Shown here piece after piece: positions 1 to 11,833 of a DNA stretch of 64,000 nt. The stretch covers positions 8,952,001 through 9,016,000 of the forward strand of contig JAFFSR010000347.1 in the NCBI GenBank assembly GCA_017163975.1. Reading direction: 5' to 3'. This DNA is from Anastatus disparis. Lineage: Eukaryota > Arthropoda > Insecta > Hymenoptera > Eupelmidae. Position 1 is the stretch's first letter, and each line of letters begins with the position of its first letter. Below the pieces are notes generated by a model. It made no database searches, was not told where the DNA came from, and saw only the letters and a list, made by a program, of their open reading frames with translations. The position numbers and the translations under genes are program-made.

Positions 1-765
1 AGCGAACGCGCACGAAAAGAATAAAAGAGTTTAGAGTTTATAAACTAACAGTTTAATTTTGTTTAAAACGACGATCATTTGGCCTGCTTTCTCACGTTCT
101 ATTCTATTCAATAAACAGAGATAATTTTGTGGTTGCAATGAAAAACGCAAATAAATTTAATTTTATAAAAATATTCTTTTGATTGCTTAAAAATATCCAT
201 AATCAAGGTGGATTTTCACTGTGAAAATCTGGGTGGATTTTCAGACTGAAAATCAGAGTGGATTTTCACTATGAAAATCCAAGTAAATCAGACTGAAAAT
301 CCACTTGGAATATCCACCTGAAAATCCACCTGGACTTTTTTGACAGGGTTTTATATTAACTTATTTGATTAATTGTATTTTTATACGTAAAAGCTGAAAA
401 ACCAAAAAAAAATTATGAAAAATGCTATGAATTGTCATTAGAAAAAAAATTGAATGCTAATAAAATTAAGTCTTAGCATTAATTTAATTAAGGGCAAAAA
501 ATACCTTTCACAAATCTTTTTACTCTATCTTATTTATTTTTACTTATATGATGAATATAGCAAGATGAAATTTAAATGATTTTTATTTCTTTTTTCAATT
601 TCGCAATTTTCCAGAAATTTATAGCTAAAATAATATGATATACTATACAAATTTTTTTTAATTAGCTGATTTAATAATGAATATATCTTAAATAATCTCC
701 GAAAAGTTTCTTATGTAAATCTAATTTCATTTTTATTTTGTTAAGAGGAGGTCGGAACGAAATCA
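1..765. other. AT-rich DNA without a gene
   Basis: No reading frame longer than chance and no recognisable protein motif. It holds the small palindromic motif cluster at 207-335 (listed separately) and otherwise low-complexity AT-rich sequence. Confidence 0.6.
207..335. repeat. Cluster of short palindromes (GATTTTCA-N-TGAAAATC)
   Basis: At least three head-to-tail units of the form GGTGGATTTTCA, a 3-5 base loop, TGAAAATC. The last part reads in the opposite orientation (GAAAATCCACCTGG), so the cluster as a whole is also an inverted repeat. It may be a tiny palindromic element or a minisatellite of hairpins. No protein coding is visible. Confidence 0.6.
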
Positions 766-1120
766 GATACTTATTTCAGTGTTTATAATAAACGCTTATA
801 ATAATTTAATTACTCATTCACACGACAAAAATTAAGTCAATACCTCTAGTCATGTACATGCATAATTTAAAATAGTTAAAGCCACAATAATATACAAAAT
901 ATTATCGCCAGGCAAAAAATACTATTTCATAGTCAAAGCGACAATTTTTTGCATGTAATATATGTCAAGTCGGCATTTTTCGCTTTATGACAATATTTTT
1001 CATGTTTTTGTCGCTTTAATTATTTTATTGTATTTTTTACATATATGACTAGAGGAATCGACTATATTTTTGCAGTGCAAATGAGTAAATAAATTTTTAT
1101 AAGCATTTATTATAAGTATC
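766..1120. mobile_element. Palindromic MITE-like element (GATACTTAT ends)
   Basis: The left end (GATACTTAT..., then TTTATAATAAACGCTTATAA) is repeated in reverse complement at the right end (TTATAAGCATTTATTATAAG, then TATC). The inner arms also pair: CTCTAGTCATGTACAT near 844 against ATATATGACTAGAG near 1040, and a GCTTTAATTATTTT block. No coding capacity. This is the structure of a short non-autonomous foldback element; the superfamily cannot be assigned and no clear target duplication is seen. Confidence 0.6.
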
Positions 1121-1689
1121 AAACTAAGTAACTTCAAGACAGTTTTTCTTAAATATTGAATTTTAAAAATCTTCAGTCTGCTTTTGAATAATATTTTTAT
1201 TATAAAAAGAATTGAAATAAATCTAAGGGGAAAATGTGTTTGGTGCCCTATATTGCGAATTTCATTGAGTAAAATAACACAATGATTCACAAGCTATTAG
1301 TTATAATAATTTTCTGAGCACTTTTCACATTAATTCAAATAATGTTAAATATATTTTAACTAAATCTTGCTATCACGTATATGTTATATGTTATTGAAAG
1401 TGAAATATATTGTAACATAATACAATAAGTAAGATATAATTTAACATAACAATAATTATATCAAGATTCATTAAAAAAATATAGAGTCGTTGCACCAATA
1501 AATGAATTGTTTAGGAAAAATTCATTTTGAAATATTTCTTTTTCATATTTAAACATCTTTTTGAAATATCAAACTTGGATCGTATTCTTTAGTAAAGTTT
1601 TGAGAACTTAATAAAAAAAAACGTTTATTTTTTTTAAGTATTTAATATCTATTATATTTATTGTGAATTTTATAATATGTGTAATTCAT
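1121..1689. other. AT-rich DNA, nothing recognised
   Basis: Low-complexity AT-rich sequence with no long frame, repeat copy or RNA gene that I can recognise. Confidence 0.5.
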
Positions 1690-1975
1690 TTACTAAAATT
1701 AAAAATTGATAAATATAGAATTATTATTATAATATATAACACTTTTAATTTACTAATAATTAATTTTCTAATTCGTGATATTTAAGGAATAGAACGATAC
1801 ATGTTCATCTGCTATACTTCGTTTTAAAATACTTAGCTTTTGAGTTTAAAATTGATTATTATTAATAATTCAAAACTGTTATATATTATGTGATTTACAT
1901 TATATTTATAAATTTACATTATATTTCAAAATTGTATTACAATTTTATGGTTTTTACGTTATTGAGTATTAATTA
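1690..1975. repeat. Outer part of a long inverted arm (pairs with about 14360-14585)
   Basis: This stretch reads as the reverse complement of about 14360-14585. Shared blocks include the region around ACATGTTCATCT (left) and AGATAAACATGT (right), the TTTTAAAATA..CTTTTGAGTTT block, and ATGTGATTTACATTATATTTAT against ATAAATATAATGTAAATCATAT. Divergence is considerable, so the pair is old. It looks like the outer part of the arm whose inner part is at 7960-9240, with the intervening 6 kb being later insertions. Confidence 0.55.
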
Positions 1976-3325
1976 TATTGAAGTTTTATACTTGACAGCG
2001 CCGCCGTGCGCATTATATAGGTAATATGTTAGTATAAGATAATTAATCTCCGTAGTACGGAAAAATTCGGTACTATACCAAATAATTTTTGGGGTAAGAC
2101 GCGTTGAAAGATATACTAATATAGGTCGTCTTAATTTATGTACTGAGTATCAATTAAAAAACGACTGGTAATGTTTTTTTGACTATTGACACAAGTTAGT
2201 ACATTTTTTAGGTATTTTCCTTTCTCTGTGTGCGCATGTGCAAATTCAAGATAAAGGTTGGAACTTCACAATCTTCAGTATTCACAAGATTCAGATTTAT
2301 CTATGGGGTTCGAATTCATAAACGTGATTTCAGTATTGAGTATAACTTGGAACTCGAGTATCTTTACGTAGTTATCGGCAGTTATTTTTGTTGGGTGGGG
2401 TGTAGAGTTGAAAAAAGTGGAAAATGGGTGTAAAATGAGTAGAAAATGGGTTTTATCAAATAAAAGAGTGGAAAATAAGAGTTCTATGGGTAAGATATAA
2501 GGGCTCAACAACTAAAATTTTCTCAAAACTATTTTATATAGAAAGATATATATCTTATCATATCATAAAAAGTTTTCTGCCATCGTTATCGACGCTGCCG
2601 TCGTGTATAAGAATCAATCGTGGCCCCAGTTAGTTGAAATTTCGTTAAAATAAGAGTAACAAGTTAGCTAAAAGTTGGTTAAAAAATAGCTGAAAGTTGT
2701 ATAAAAGTAAGTAAAAATTTAGTTGAAATTTAGCAGAAGCAGGATAAATTTGCCTTCAAATTAGCTGAATTTATATATTAAATCAGTTCAATCATACAAA
2801 ATTTAGATGAAAATTGACAAAACGTCAGTCAAAAGTTCAATTCAACTACATTTAGAGATGCGCTGTCGACAAAAATTTTCTCTTTTTTCTAGAAGCTAAT
2901 CAATTGTAGACTCTAATATTATATCATTATTAAAATCTATACTTTAAAGAAAATTAAGAAGGTTAGCTGAAGATGAAGAGCGTAAGAGAAAAATAAAGGG
3001 AGAAAGAATAGAGAGTGAAAAAAGATAATAAAACAAAATATAATGAAACATAGATGAAGAGAGAAATACATATACTAAAGCCCACATAAGACCCAAGAAA
3101 GAGGCCTAAAAAAAGTGCTTGTATATGATAACTACTCATTATATAGGACTCAATAGAAATTGCTATTCTTATTACGATAAAATGCGCAGATCCGTAGGAG
3201 CCAAGAACTGTAGAAAAAGGTAGTTTCATTTTAATATATAATAACTACTAATTATATAGGAAACAATATAAAAAGAAAATCTCATTACAAGAATAATTAC
3301 ACATACCCTTAGAGCTTTTATACTA
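1976..3325. other. AT-rich DNA with short direct repeats
   Basis: No convincing gene. Around 2640-2770 runs of TTAGCTGAAA/TTAGTTGAAATTT-like words recur, and at about 2400-2470 the word GTGGAAAATGGG recurs. A block ATAACTACTxATTATATAGGA occurs twice (about 3130 and 3240) as a direct repeat. Short frames here are compositional and give no recognisable protein. Confidence 0.5.
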
Positions 3326-3523
3326 TGGAGGAAGCATGCCGTATTGAAAAGTGGTGGCAACTTTAGGTAGAGAGAAAGAAGATATTAACTTAAATCCTAT
3401 CTCTCTCGCATAACGCTCCCGTAAGCGCTGCACCAGAGAGACAGTATTTAAGTATTTATTTACTTTCTTTCTCACATCATCGTTAAAATATCCACCGATT
3501 CACCATATAACATGCTGCCTCCA
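3326..3523. mobile_element. Short inverted-repeat element (TGGAGGxAGCATG ends)
   Basis: TGGAGGAAGCATG at 3326 is matched by CATGCTGCCTCCA ending at 3523. Pairing continues inward through GTGGTGGCAACTTTA against a diverged ATCGGTGGATATTTTA complement and a GAGAGAAAGAA/TTCTTTCTCAC block. About 198 bp with no coding. It has the form of a MITE or hairpin; flanking TA on both sides would suit a Tc1/mariner-type target, but this is not certain. Confidence 0.55.
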
Positions 3524-3905
3524 CATATATGTACTTGAAGCACATACCTAAAAAATACACGAATCCGAAGAACCGGAGATTCGTAGAAAAAAATGCTAAA
3601 TATTTTAATTACAATAATATTTAAAATTCACTGAAAAGTAAATTAACTTTAGAATATTAAATTTGAATATACGTTATCGTATATGTAAACAAATATTTAA
3701 GAAAAGCTTAAGTTCATTACACATATAATATAAGGCTAAGTTTAAATATGTCATATATGGAATGTTATGTAGTTCTGTTCGATTACATGCATATAATTAA
3801 CTTTACCGATTTTCAATAAAGAGAAAATATGTGTAGTTCAATATTTAAAATAAAAATATCAAAAACGACAGCAACAAATAAATTTCGAATGAAGATTTAC
3901 TTTAT
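3524..3905. other. AT-rich DNA between two elements
   Basis: No gene or repeat recognised between the short inverted-repeat element and the left terminus of the 3.7 kb DNA transposon. Confidence 0.5.
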
Positions 3906-4451
3906 GGCTGATTCCATTTCAAATCGAACAGTCAATATACACTCAAGTCACCAATTACTGCGCTCATGGAGTATGTTATTCTACCCTAAAAATAAGGGTA
4001 TACTTATTTTTTTATTTTGCTGAAATATCAAAATTGCATCAGATATGCACTTTTGAAAATTGCATACAAAAACTAAATGTTAAAACAGAAAATGTTGAGA
4101 ATAACTTTAGAGGACTATCGTTTTACCAATTTTCAATAAATTTTGGTAAACCTTATTTTGTTTTATTATGTTTTAAGCCCTCTTTAATTCAGTGCAAGAA
4201 ATTTCAAAAAAGACTAAAAAATGACTAAGATATGTGCATTTTACCAAAAAATGCACTTTTTATGCACATGCATTATTCTCGAAAAACCCATTTTTTTTTG
4301 CTGAAATTTTTTGTGCTCATAGAGGACCAAATTACCTATCTAATGGTACTTGGTTGATCCCGTACTTATTCGTTTGAAGCGAGAAAAAAAATTCAGAAAT
4401 TTTATTAGTGAAAAATTTTTGTATATACGTTCGAAAGTCTTAAGCAATGTT
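3906..4451. repeat. Left terminal inverted repeat of the 3.7 kb transposon
   Basis: Inverted copy of 7066-7610. It contains a subterminal palindromic patch built on AAATGCAC / GTGCAT words (about 4222-4275), which could be transposase-binding or hairpin-forming sequence. The inner boundary is at the shared AAGCAATGTT block. Confidence 0.85.
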
Positions 4452-4781
4452 CATTCCAACGCTGTTGCGTGCTTCGCTCATTATTTGTTTACCTTTGTAT
4501 GTATGTATATATCATCAATAGTGATATATATATATATATATATATAAAAATTCGTAATATAAAAATAAATATTAAAAAATGAAAAATAATAATTCTATTC
4601 GTGTATATCTATATTATGTATGTTTCGATGTACAGACAATAGGAGGCTCATTCGCGGACAAATACCTCGCGTAACGAAAACAGCATATTAGAATTGTTAT
4701 ATACAAGCTAGTTATTCTTACGTCTGCTTTGAAAGGTACTTTTCGGACTTGTGAAAAAGTAAACAAAACTCTGCAATTACG

Positions 4782-6919
4782 ATGTCCAAAATTCACTCTT
4801 CTACAAGAATTCGATGTCCCGACTTTTTTCAAATGCATAAGAAGGTAGTTTATAAAAGCAGAAATTTACGTTTTAGACCGTTGGAAGATTTGGCCATTAA
4901 TTTGGCACAGCTTTATCCAGATTTAAAGATACTGCCCTCTACTAATGTATGCAAAAATTGCCATGAACGCACATCAAAAATGATTTTAAGTGATCTTGAA
5001 TCTACATCTGAAAATGAAATCACTGAACTTTTTAGCGGAAAACATGATGATTTTATCCCCAAGACACCCGAACGAATACAGGAATTAAACGAGAGTATTA
5101 ATACAATTTTACCTCAATGCGTCTCGCCGCTAAAAAGAAAAACTGCAATACCTAAAAATTTAACAGAAAATTACGTATCTAAAAAGAAAAAATCTTCAAT
5201 TTCAGCTTTTTCTGCTACTGTCGGAAGTAAATTAGAAGGTGCGTATGGCATTTCAGTTGAATCAATAGAATCGGACAAAAGTTCGACTGAAAACTATTGG
5301 AACGAATTTGTAGAAAATTTTAAATCGGTTTTAGAAAAATGTTCTTCTGTTTCGAAGAAAATAAAACTTCTAACTCTACTACCTTCAAAATTAAGCAAAA
5401 TAAAAATTTGCTCACTATTCCCGAATATAAGCGAGTATATGATAAATAAATCAAGAAATCTCATGAAAAATAAAGGAGTTTATTCGGAGCCAGATTCATA
5501 TACTGGTCATCCTATTGATGAAAATACAAAAAATATCGCTATGGAATATTTTTTAAATGATGATTTTAATTGTAGTAGACAAAGTCCAAATAAATCTGAT
5601 GTTGTTACTGTTAAAGTTAATAATACAAAAACTAAAAAAGTTAAACGGTTTCTTACTCGAAGCTTAAAAGAAACATATAGTCAATTAAGACAAGAAAATC
5701 CAAACTTACAAATAGGAAAATCGAAATTCTATAGTCTAAGACCAAGTTTCGTCTTAACAAGCCCTGTGAAGGAAACTTGTCTTTGTGTACATTGCGAAAA
5801 TTTTGAACTGTTTCTTACAAGTTTAATTCGTTTTAGAGGCGATAATAATTCTGAATTAGATTTAATTCGTTCAGAAATAACTAACGCAATGTTGTGTTCT
5901 GAACCATCTGATTCGTGTTTCTTGCAAGAATGCAATTATTGCCCCGGTAGTGAAGGTATCACATTAAAATTGTTAAAACTGAAAGAAAATTGTGAAGATG
6001 AAATTACGTTTGCTTTGTGGGATAATGGTAATCTTATCAAACAAACAGTAAGCTTATCAGTTTTTAAAGAAAAATTTTCAATCTGCGCACTAAAAGCAAG
6101 TACTCACGTATACATAAAAAATATTCAACGTGAAGCTATAAAAAAGAAAAAGAAGAAGGTAAAGCTGATCCTACTAAGTTAATTATCCACGTTGATTTTG
6201 CAGAAAATTGGTCTGTAATAAATAATAAAGCGGTTCAGGGAAATCATTGGGTAAATAACCAAATTTCTATTTTTACTGCAGTCTCTTACCAAGGAGAGAT
6301 AACGCAAAGCTTTGCGATCGTTAGTGACGACAAAAAGCATGATACTGCATATGCGCTATTAGCAATAAATAAAATTATCGATTTTATGAAAAATGATTTA
6401 GTTACTAAAGTCACTATTATATCAGATGGAGCTGCAAGCCAATTTAAAAATCGTTTTCAGCTACATGAATTCAAACATTTTTCTTATCAAATGAAATGGT
6501 TATTTTCTGCGACTGGTCATGGAAAAGGAGCCGTTGATGGAATAGGTGGGCTTCTAAAGCATTATGCTACTTCACATAACTTAAAAAGAGTTCATGAAGA
6601 ATCGATACAAAATGCTGACGATTTTATAAATTGGGTTCAAAAGTACACCAGTGCAATCAAAATCATATTATTACCAATAAATGAGATTGAAAAATTTAGA
6701 AAAGAAAAAAATATTGAATGGAGTACAGTTCCTAAATATAATGGGATTCAAAAAAGTCATATGTGGTTAAAACAACTTGGGGAATTGAAATCGCATATAT
6801 TTGTTGGCAGAACAGCTATACATGCACTGACTAAAGTGAAAGACAAGAAAAAAAAAGTCAAACGTCGTAAGGCTACACTTAGAACTAAAAATAATAAGTG
6901 CAAAAATAAAAAAAAGTAA
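4782..6919 (+). pseudogene. DDE-type transposase-like gene with one frameshift (family unassigned)
   Basis: The frame opens with ATG at 4782 and runs about 466 codons. It shifts into the next frame in a lysine-coding A-rich tract near 6130-6160 and continues without a stop to 6919, about 712 codons in total. The N-terminal half has Cys pairs (CKNC near residue 58; CLCVHC and CNYC near residues 330-390) that look like zinc ligands. After the shift come HVDFAENWS (about 6190), SDGAASQFKN (about 6424) and HGKGAVDGIGG (about 6520). The spacing and acidic residues suit an RNase H-fold transposase, but assigning catalytic residues is inference. A basic KKKKVKRRK tail follows. Similar motif sets occur in uncharacterised animal proteins. 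The single frameshift in an A run could be a mutation, a sequencing error or a programmed slip. Confidence 0.7.
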
Positions 6920-7065
6920 TTATTTATAATTATATTTTTGACGCATCCCAACAGTGAGAGGCAAGGGGAACTCGCTTTAAAAAAGCACTCCGAAGGGAAC
7001 AGAAACCTTCTACGTCCACGTCGTTGTTCCTGGGTAATGCTAAAAGAAGGATAGTGTTTAAATCA

Positions 7066-7610
7066 ACATTGCTTAAAATTTCCTAACGTATATACAAAAA
7101 TTTTTCACCAATAAAATTTGTGAATTTTTTTTCTCGCTTCAAACAAATAAGTACGGGATCAACCAAGTACCATTAGATAGGTAATTTGGTCCTCTATGAG
7201 CACAAAAAATTTCAGCAAAAAAAAATGGGTTTTTCGAGAAAAATGCATGTGCATAAAAAGTGCATTTTTTGGTAAAATGCACATATCTTAGTCATTTTTT
7301 AGTCTTTTTTGAAATTTCTTGCACTGAATTAAAGAGGGCTTAAAACATAATAAAACAAAATAAGGTTTACTAAAATTCATTGAAAATTGGTAAAACAATA
7401 GTCCTCTAAAGTCATTCTCAACATTTTCTGTTTTAACATTTAGTTTTTGTATGCAATTTTCAAAAGTGCATATCTGATGCAATTTTGATATTTCAGAAAA
7501 ATAAAAAAATACGTATACCCTTATTTTTAGGGTAGAATAACATACTCCTTTAGCGCAGTAATTGGTGACTTGAGTGTATACTAACTGTTCGATTTGGAAT
7601 GGAATCAGCC
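7066..7610. repeat. Right terminal inverted repeat of the 3.7 kb transposon
   Basis: Reverse complement of 3906-4451, ending in GGAATCAGCC at 7610 and followed by TTAT. The 112-residue minus-strand frame inside it is a shadow of repeat sequence, not a gene. Confidence 0.85.
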
Positions 7611-7959
7611 TTATATTAAAAATCAATGAAACTAAATAATATAAAGTAATTGAATAGAACCAGGAACTTAAAAAAAATAGAAATCTTAAGCTTTATTTCC
7701 AAGAATATTTCACATTAAATAGTATATTTTTCACCTAGGAAAAAAAGTGAAGAATGTCCTAAATCGTATATAAATTGTAAGACATAATTCACACAAGTCG
7801 AAAATTGAGCTCGACTTCATAGGTAACCGTGAGTATCTCGTATTATTTCGAACTTGAGTATCGTTTGGATATTGAATTCAGTTGACATCAGATAACAAAA
7901 TTTTAAAACGTGTAACGACTTACGTGTGACGTGTAATATCACTGAAGAACGGCTCTTAT
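7611..7959. other. AT-rich DNA, nothing recognised
   Basis: Follows the transposon. A word GAACTTGAGTATCGTTT resembles GAACTCGAGTATCTTTA near 2350, but I cannot extend the match into a defined repeat. Confidence 0.45.
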
Positions 7960-9240
7960 GTTTAGATTCTTGGCCTCAATATATGACTATTATTTTGAAG
8001 AATTAAATTAAAAATACACCTTTTTACATCAAACATACTTAAAAACCAATTTCGTATTTATTTCTAATTATAATATCTTCACATGTATTTTATACATACG
8101 AAATACTGAATTTCAATACACGATTATAAGATTAAAATAAAATATTTTGGTTATTTTAAAATTCGAATATTACAAAACAATAAATCGACTATTTGCAATC
8201 AACCAACAATTTTATTTGCATCAAATGTAAATTCTTGATGAAATATAAATATTACGAAGTGTATGTATCACAAGTGAGGTTATATTATATTAAATTTTAT
8301 ATTTGTTTTTTATTTCTATATCATTAATATTATAATTTATGAATGAATCCTTAATATTAATAAAAAATTATTAAAACACGAACGAAAATTATTAAGTATT
8401 AAAACACAACTGAAAATGTCAATCGAATAACATTTTCATCAAAATGAATTTCAACACTATGATTCTTAAAATAAGAATTTTCATTTGACTATCATCCATT
8501 GTAATTATTATTTGTGTAACATATATGTAAGAATAATATATTTCATGAATAATCATTTCATTAGATGAACTATTAAATAAATTTATATATTTATAATTGT
8601 ATAACATAATTTAGTCAATTAAAGTTTTATTTAAGTATCATTCAGAGAATAAAGTACTCGAGTTAATTTCATGAAAATACATTAGTAATTAAAAATTTAT
8701 GTGCAAACGATTTTTCATAAATAACATTCATGTAATCTTAATAACATATTTATATGTACGTGTGTTCGTATTTATATGAATTGTCATTTACGTAAAAATT
8801 GTTAAGAATTGAACGTATTAATAATAATTTCACTAAAGCAATAATATTTTTATTGAGAGAAATATATTAATTTTTAGAATATATCTAATGACCTCATTTG
8901 AAAAGTTATCATAACATAATATAAAAATATTCTTTTAGTATCTTTTTAACATACGTTTTATAAAATACAATCTCAAAAAGTAATATTCTTAATATTAAAT
9001 TATTTTCAATAGTCAATTATATAGATAGGAAAATATATGAAATATGGGTAATTTTTCCTGATTATGTCTATGATTATGAATTCATATATATGATCTGTCT
9101 AGATGGAAGGAGAATTTCCCAGAAAATAGTAAACATTTCAGAGAAAATTTACTTATTATTTGCAAAACATTTATTAAGAATGCGGAAGATGAATAATAAA
9201 AAATAAATAAACTGTTTTAACTCCTTATTCATGGCTCTGA
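7960..9240. repeat. Inner part of long left inverted arm (pairs with about 12805-14000)
   Basis: Several blocks pair with the far side in reverse complement: CCTCAATATATGAC (7974) with GTCATATATTGAGG (about 13990); AGTGTATGTATCACAAGT (8258) with ACTTGTGATACATACACT (about 13710); AACATTTTCATCAAAATGAA (8429) with the complementary block near 13545; and the 9090-9200 block (CTGTCTAGAT, AGTAAACATTTC, AAATTTACTTATTATTTG) with 12820-12930. This is an old, long foldback structure or two opposed copies of one repeat. No coding. Confidence 0.65.
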
Positions 9241-9664
9241 CTTTCATAATCGAAAATTCATTTTAAAGTTCACGTGAAATAAAGGAAAATAAGCCCGCGA
9301 AAAGAAATTTCTGAATTGGGGAGCAATGAGTAATTTCAATCACCATGTAATACATATAAGAACCAATAGAAAACTTCAAAATTCAGGTCTGTAAAGAATC
9401 ATGCTAACTCTGCTTTTCATTAACAACAAGAAGTATTCTCATGAATTTCTCTCTAAAATATCAGGATTTTCAGGAAAAAAAATTATCAAGTTGGGACTTT
9501 TCCAAAAATTTTGAAAAATTTCCAAATTTCAAGTATCTATGGCTCTTGATCCTCCCAATCTAAATCCTAGAAAATTTTTTTACACATTTTGAGTAACAGG
9601 CAGGATATATTCCCAGAGTTTCAGAAATTTTTTTTTTCTGCTCTTCCAGTTGGTTTGAAATGTT

Positions 9665-9712
<48 letters not shown>

Positions 9713-9858
9713 CCATTAAAAAAAGTTTGTTGTAGAAAAAACTAAAATCAAAATTATTTTGAATTATTTTCAATAATTGTATTCTTCAATTTATTTACAG
9801 TTATTTATGGTTATTTGCAGTATCTACATTTAAATAATGTATAAATGATAATAAACAA
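9241..9858. other. AT-rich DNA with a (TA)n tract at 9667-9710
   Basis: No gene seen. It contains a TA dinucleotide microsatellite of about 44 bp and short words recalling the CCCACACAGC family interior. It lies between the left inverted arm and the satellite-bearing element at 9859. Confidence 0.5.
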
Positions 9859-11831
9859 CCCACACAGCATAAAATATTTATGGAAGCTTCCTGGAACATT
9901 GGCAGCGAAGATTTGAAATATTTTAGGAATCTTCCATGGAATATTCCTGTAATATTCGTATGTCCTTGATTCTTCCTACATTAGAATATTCCATGGAATA
10001 TTGCTGGAAAATTCTAAGAATATTTCATTGGAAGATCTAGGACATCTCAGATTTTTTATTGAAATATTTCAGGAATCTTGCAGGAATATTTCATGAAATA
10101 TTCCGTTGAAACATTCATTGAAAATTTCCGGAATATGAAAACGGTAGATTTGAAATATTTTATGAACTTTTCATGGAATATAAACGAAAGATCTAAAGAA
10201 TCTTTCATGAAATATGCACAAAAGATTTAGAGAATTTTTCATGAAATATTCCATGAAATATTTCTGGAAGAGTTTAGAAATCTATCGTAAAATATTCCGT
10301 GGAATATTTTGTGGAAGATTTTTAGAATATTGGCACGGAAGATTTGGAATATTTCAGGAATCTTCCGTGAAATATTCCTGTAATATTCGTGTGTCCTTCA
10401 TGCTTCCTACATTGGAATAATCCATAGAATACTCTTGAGAGATTTCAAGAATATAAAAATAGAAGGTTTGGGTAATCTCTTATCTTTCATGAAATGTTCC
10501 TGGAAGATTTTTGGAAAATGTGAAATGCTGTGAGGGGATGGTATATATATATTATATAATAACACATTACACTCATACATCAATACATATACGCATACAT
10601 AAACATTTAGTTATAAAATCGCATTTAAATATTCGCTTCGACTGTGCACATCAAAGTGCTAATACCCTTTCGCTTTTATAGTAAGTGAGGTATCTTTCAG
10701 CCGCTTGCGGATAAAACTCCCATTTAACAAACATCCCCTTATCGGCGTCACTGGAAACCTCCTGTAACGTTCTGCGCAATCTTCCAACGAAAACTTCATG
10801 GAATCATTCTAGAATCTTTTAAGCAATATTCCACTGGAAGATTACTGTAATCTTTGCGTAAAATATTTCGTAAAATATTTACGGAAGATTTATGTAATAT
10901 TTCGCTGCACGATTTAAAAGTTTTTAGGAATCTTCCAGTGAAATGTTTCTGGAATTTTTCTGAAATCTTTAATGAAATATTCCACTGGAAGATTACTTAA
11001 ATCTTTTTGTGGAATATTTCGTTGACTATTTATGGAAGATTTATGTTATATTCCACTGTGCGATTTGAAAGTTTTTTGGAATCTTCCAGTGAAATGTTTA
11101 TGGAATGTTTCTGAAATCTTTCATAAAATATACCACTAAAAGGTTACTTAAATATTTTTGTGGAACATTTCGTGGAATATTTATGGAAGATTTATGTAAT
11201 ATTCCGCTAAACGATTTTAATGTTTATCGGAATCTTCCTGAAATCTTTCATGAAATATTTTATCGGAAGATTACTTTAATCTTCCTGTAAAATGTATCGT
11301 CGAATATTTATAGAAGATTTATCTAATATTTCGCTGTACGATTTTAAAGTTTTCTGAAATCTTCCAGTAAAATGTTTATGGAATTTTTCTGAAATCTTTC
11401 ATGAAATATTCCACTGAAAGATTACTTAAATCCTTCTGTGGAATATTGCGTTGACTAGTTTTGAAAGATTTATGTAATTATCCGCTGTACGATTTTAAAG
11501 TTTATCGGAATCTTTCAGCGAAATGTTTATGGAATCTTTCTGGAATCTTCTATGAAATATTTTACTGGAATATTCAAAAACATTACATGGAATATTTTAT
11601 GAAATATTTCAGAAATCTTTCGTGAATATTACATGGAATATTTCGAAAAAGTTTTCGAACATTCCTTTGAAATATTCCTGAAATATTCCTGGAAGCTTTC
11701 AATGGAAGATTTCAGTGGAATATTCTGAAATATTCCGTGAAGACTTTCAATAATCTGCATAAAAGGTTCCAGTGAAATATTCCAGTGGAATAATTCGAAA
11801 TATTTCAGTGAAATCTTCCATGCTATGTGAG
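9859..11831. mobile_element. CCCACACAGC-family element, copy 1, with internal satellite
   Basis: Starts CCCACACAGCAT at 9859 and ends CATGCTATGTGAG at 11831, inverted versions of one terminus. AA lies directly outside both ends, so the target duplication would be 2 bp. The interior is a dense field of GGAATATTCC- and GAAATATT-like words with a tandem array of about 145 bp period (10860-11560). Two short frames in it are read from repeat words and are not genes. This is a non-autonomous element; its transposase source is unknown. Confidence 0.7.
10860..11560. repeat. Tandem array, period about 145 bp, inside copy 1
   Basis: The block GGAAGATTTATGTAATATTCCGCTG, named here by its first 12 bases GGAAGATTTATG, followed by a CGATTTxAAAGTTT block, recurs at about 10894, 11033, 11182, 11309 and 11455. 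Units are diverged and spacing is 127-149 bp. The sequence is rich in short palindromes around AATATT. Confidence 0.7.
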
Positions 11832-11833
11832 AA

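Larger units (their letters stand above)
3906..7610 (+). mobile_element. DNA transposon with ~545 bp terminal inverted repeats
   Basis: The segment begins GGCTGATTCCATT and ends with its reverse complement; about 545 bp at each end (3906-4451 and 7066-7610) are inverted copies with few differences. The bases TTAT lie directly outside both ends, which fits a 4-bp target duplication. Between the repeats lies one long, once-frameshifted transposase-like gene on the plus strand (4782-6919). Long near-identical repeats suggest fairly recent activity. I cannot name the superfamily: TTAT is close to the TTAA used by piggyBac and Kolobok, but the protein motifs are not those I would expect for piggyBac. 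Confidence 0.8.

Noticed and set aside
3906..7610. piggyBac assignment from the TTAT/TTAA-like target
   Set aside because: The flank is TTAT, the inverted repeats are far longer than usual, and the protein motifs do not look like piggyBac.
7288..7626. 112-codon minus-strand frame
   Set aside because: It lies wholly in the terminal inverted repeat of the DNA transposon and is mirrored at 4034-4228; it has no protein features.
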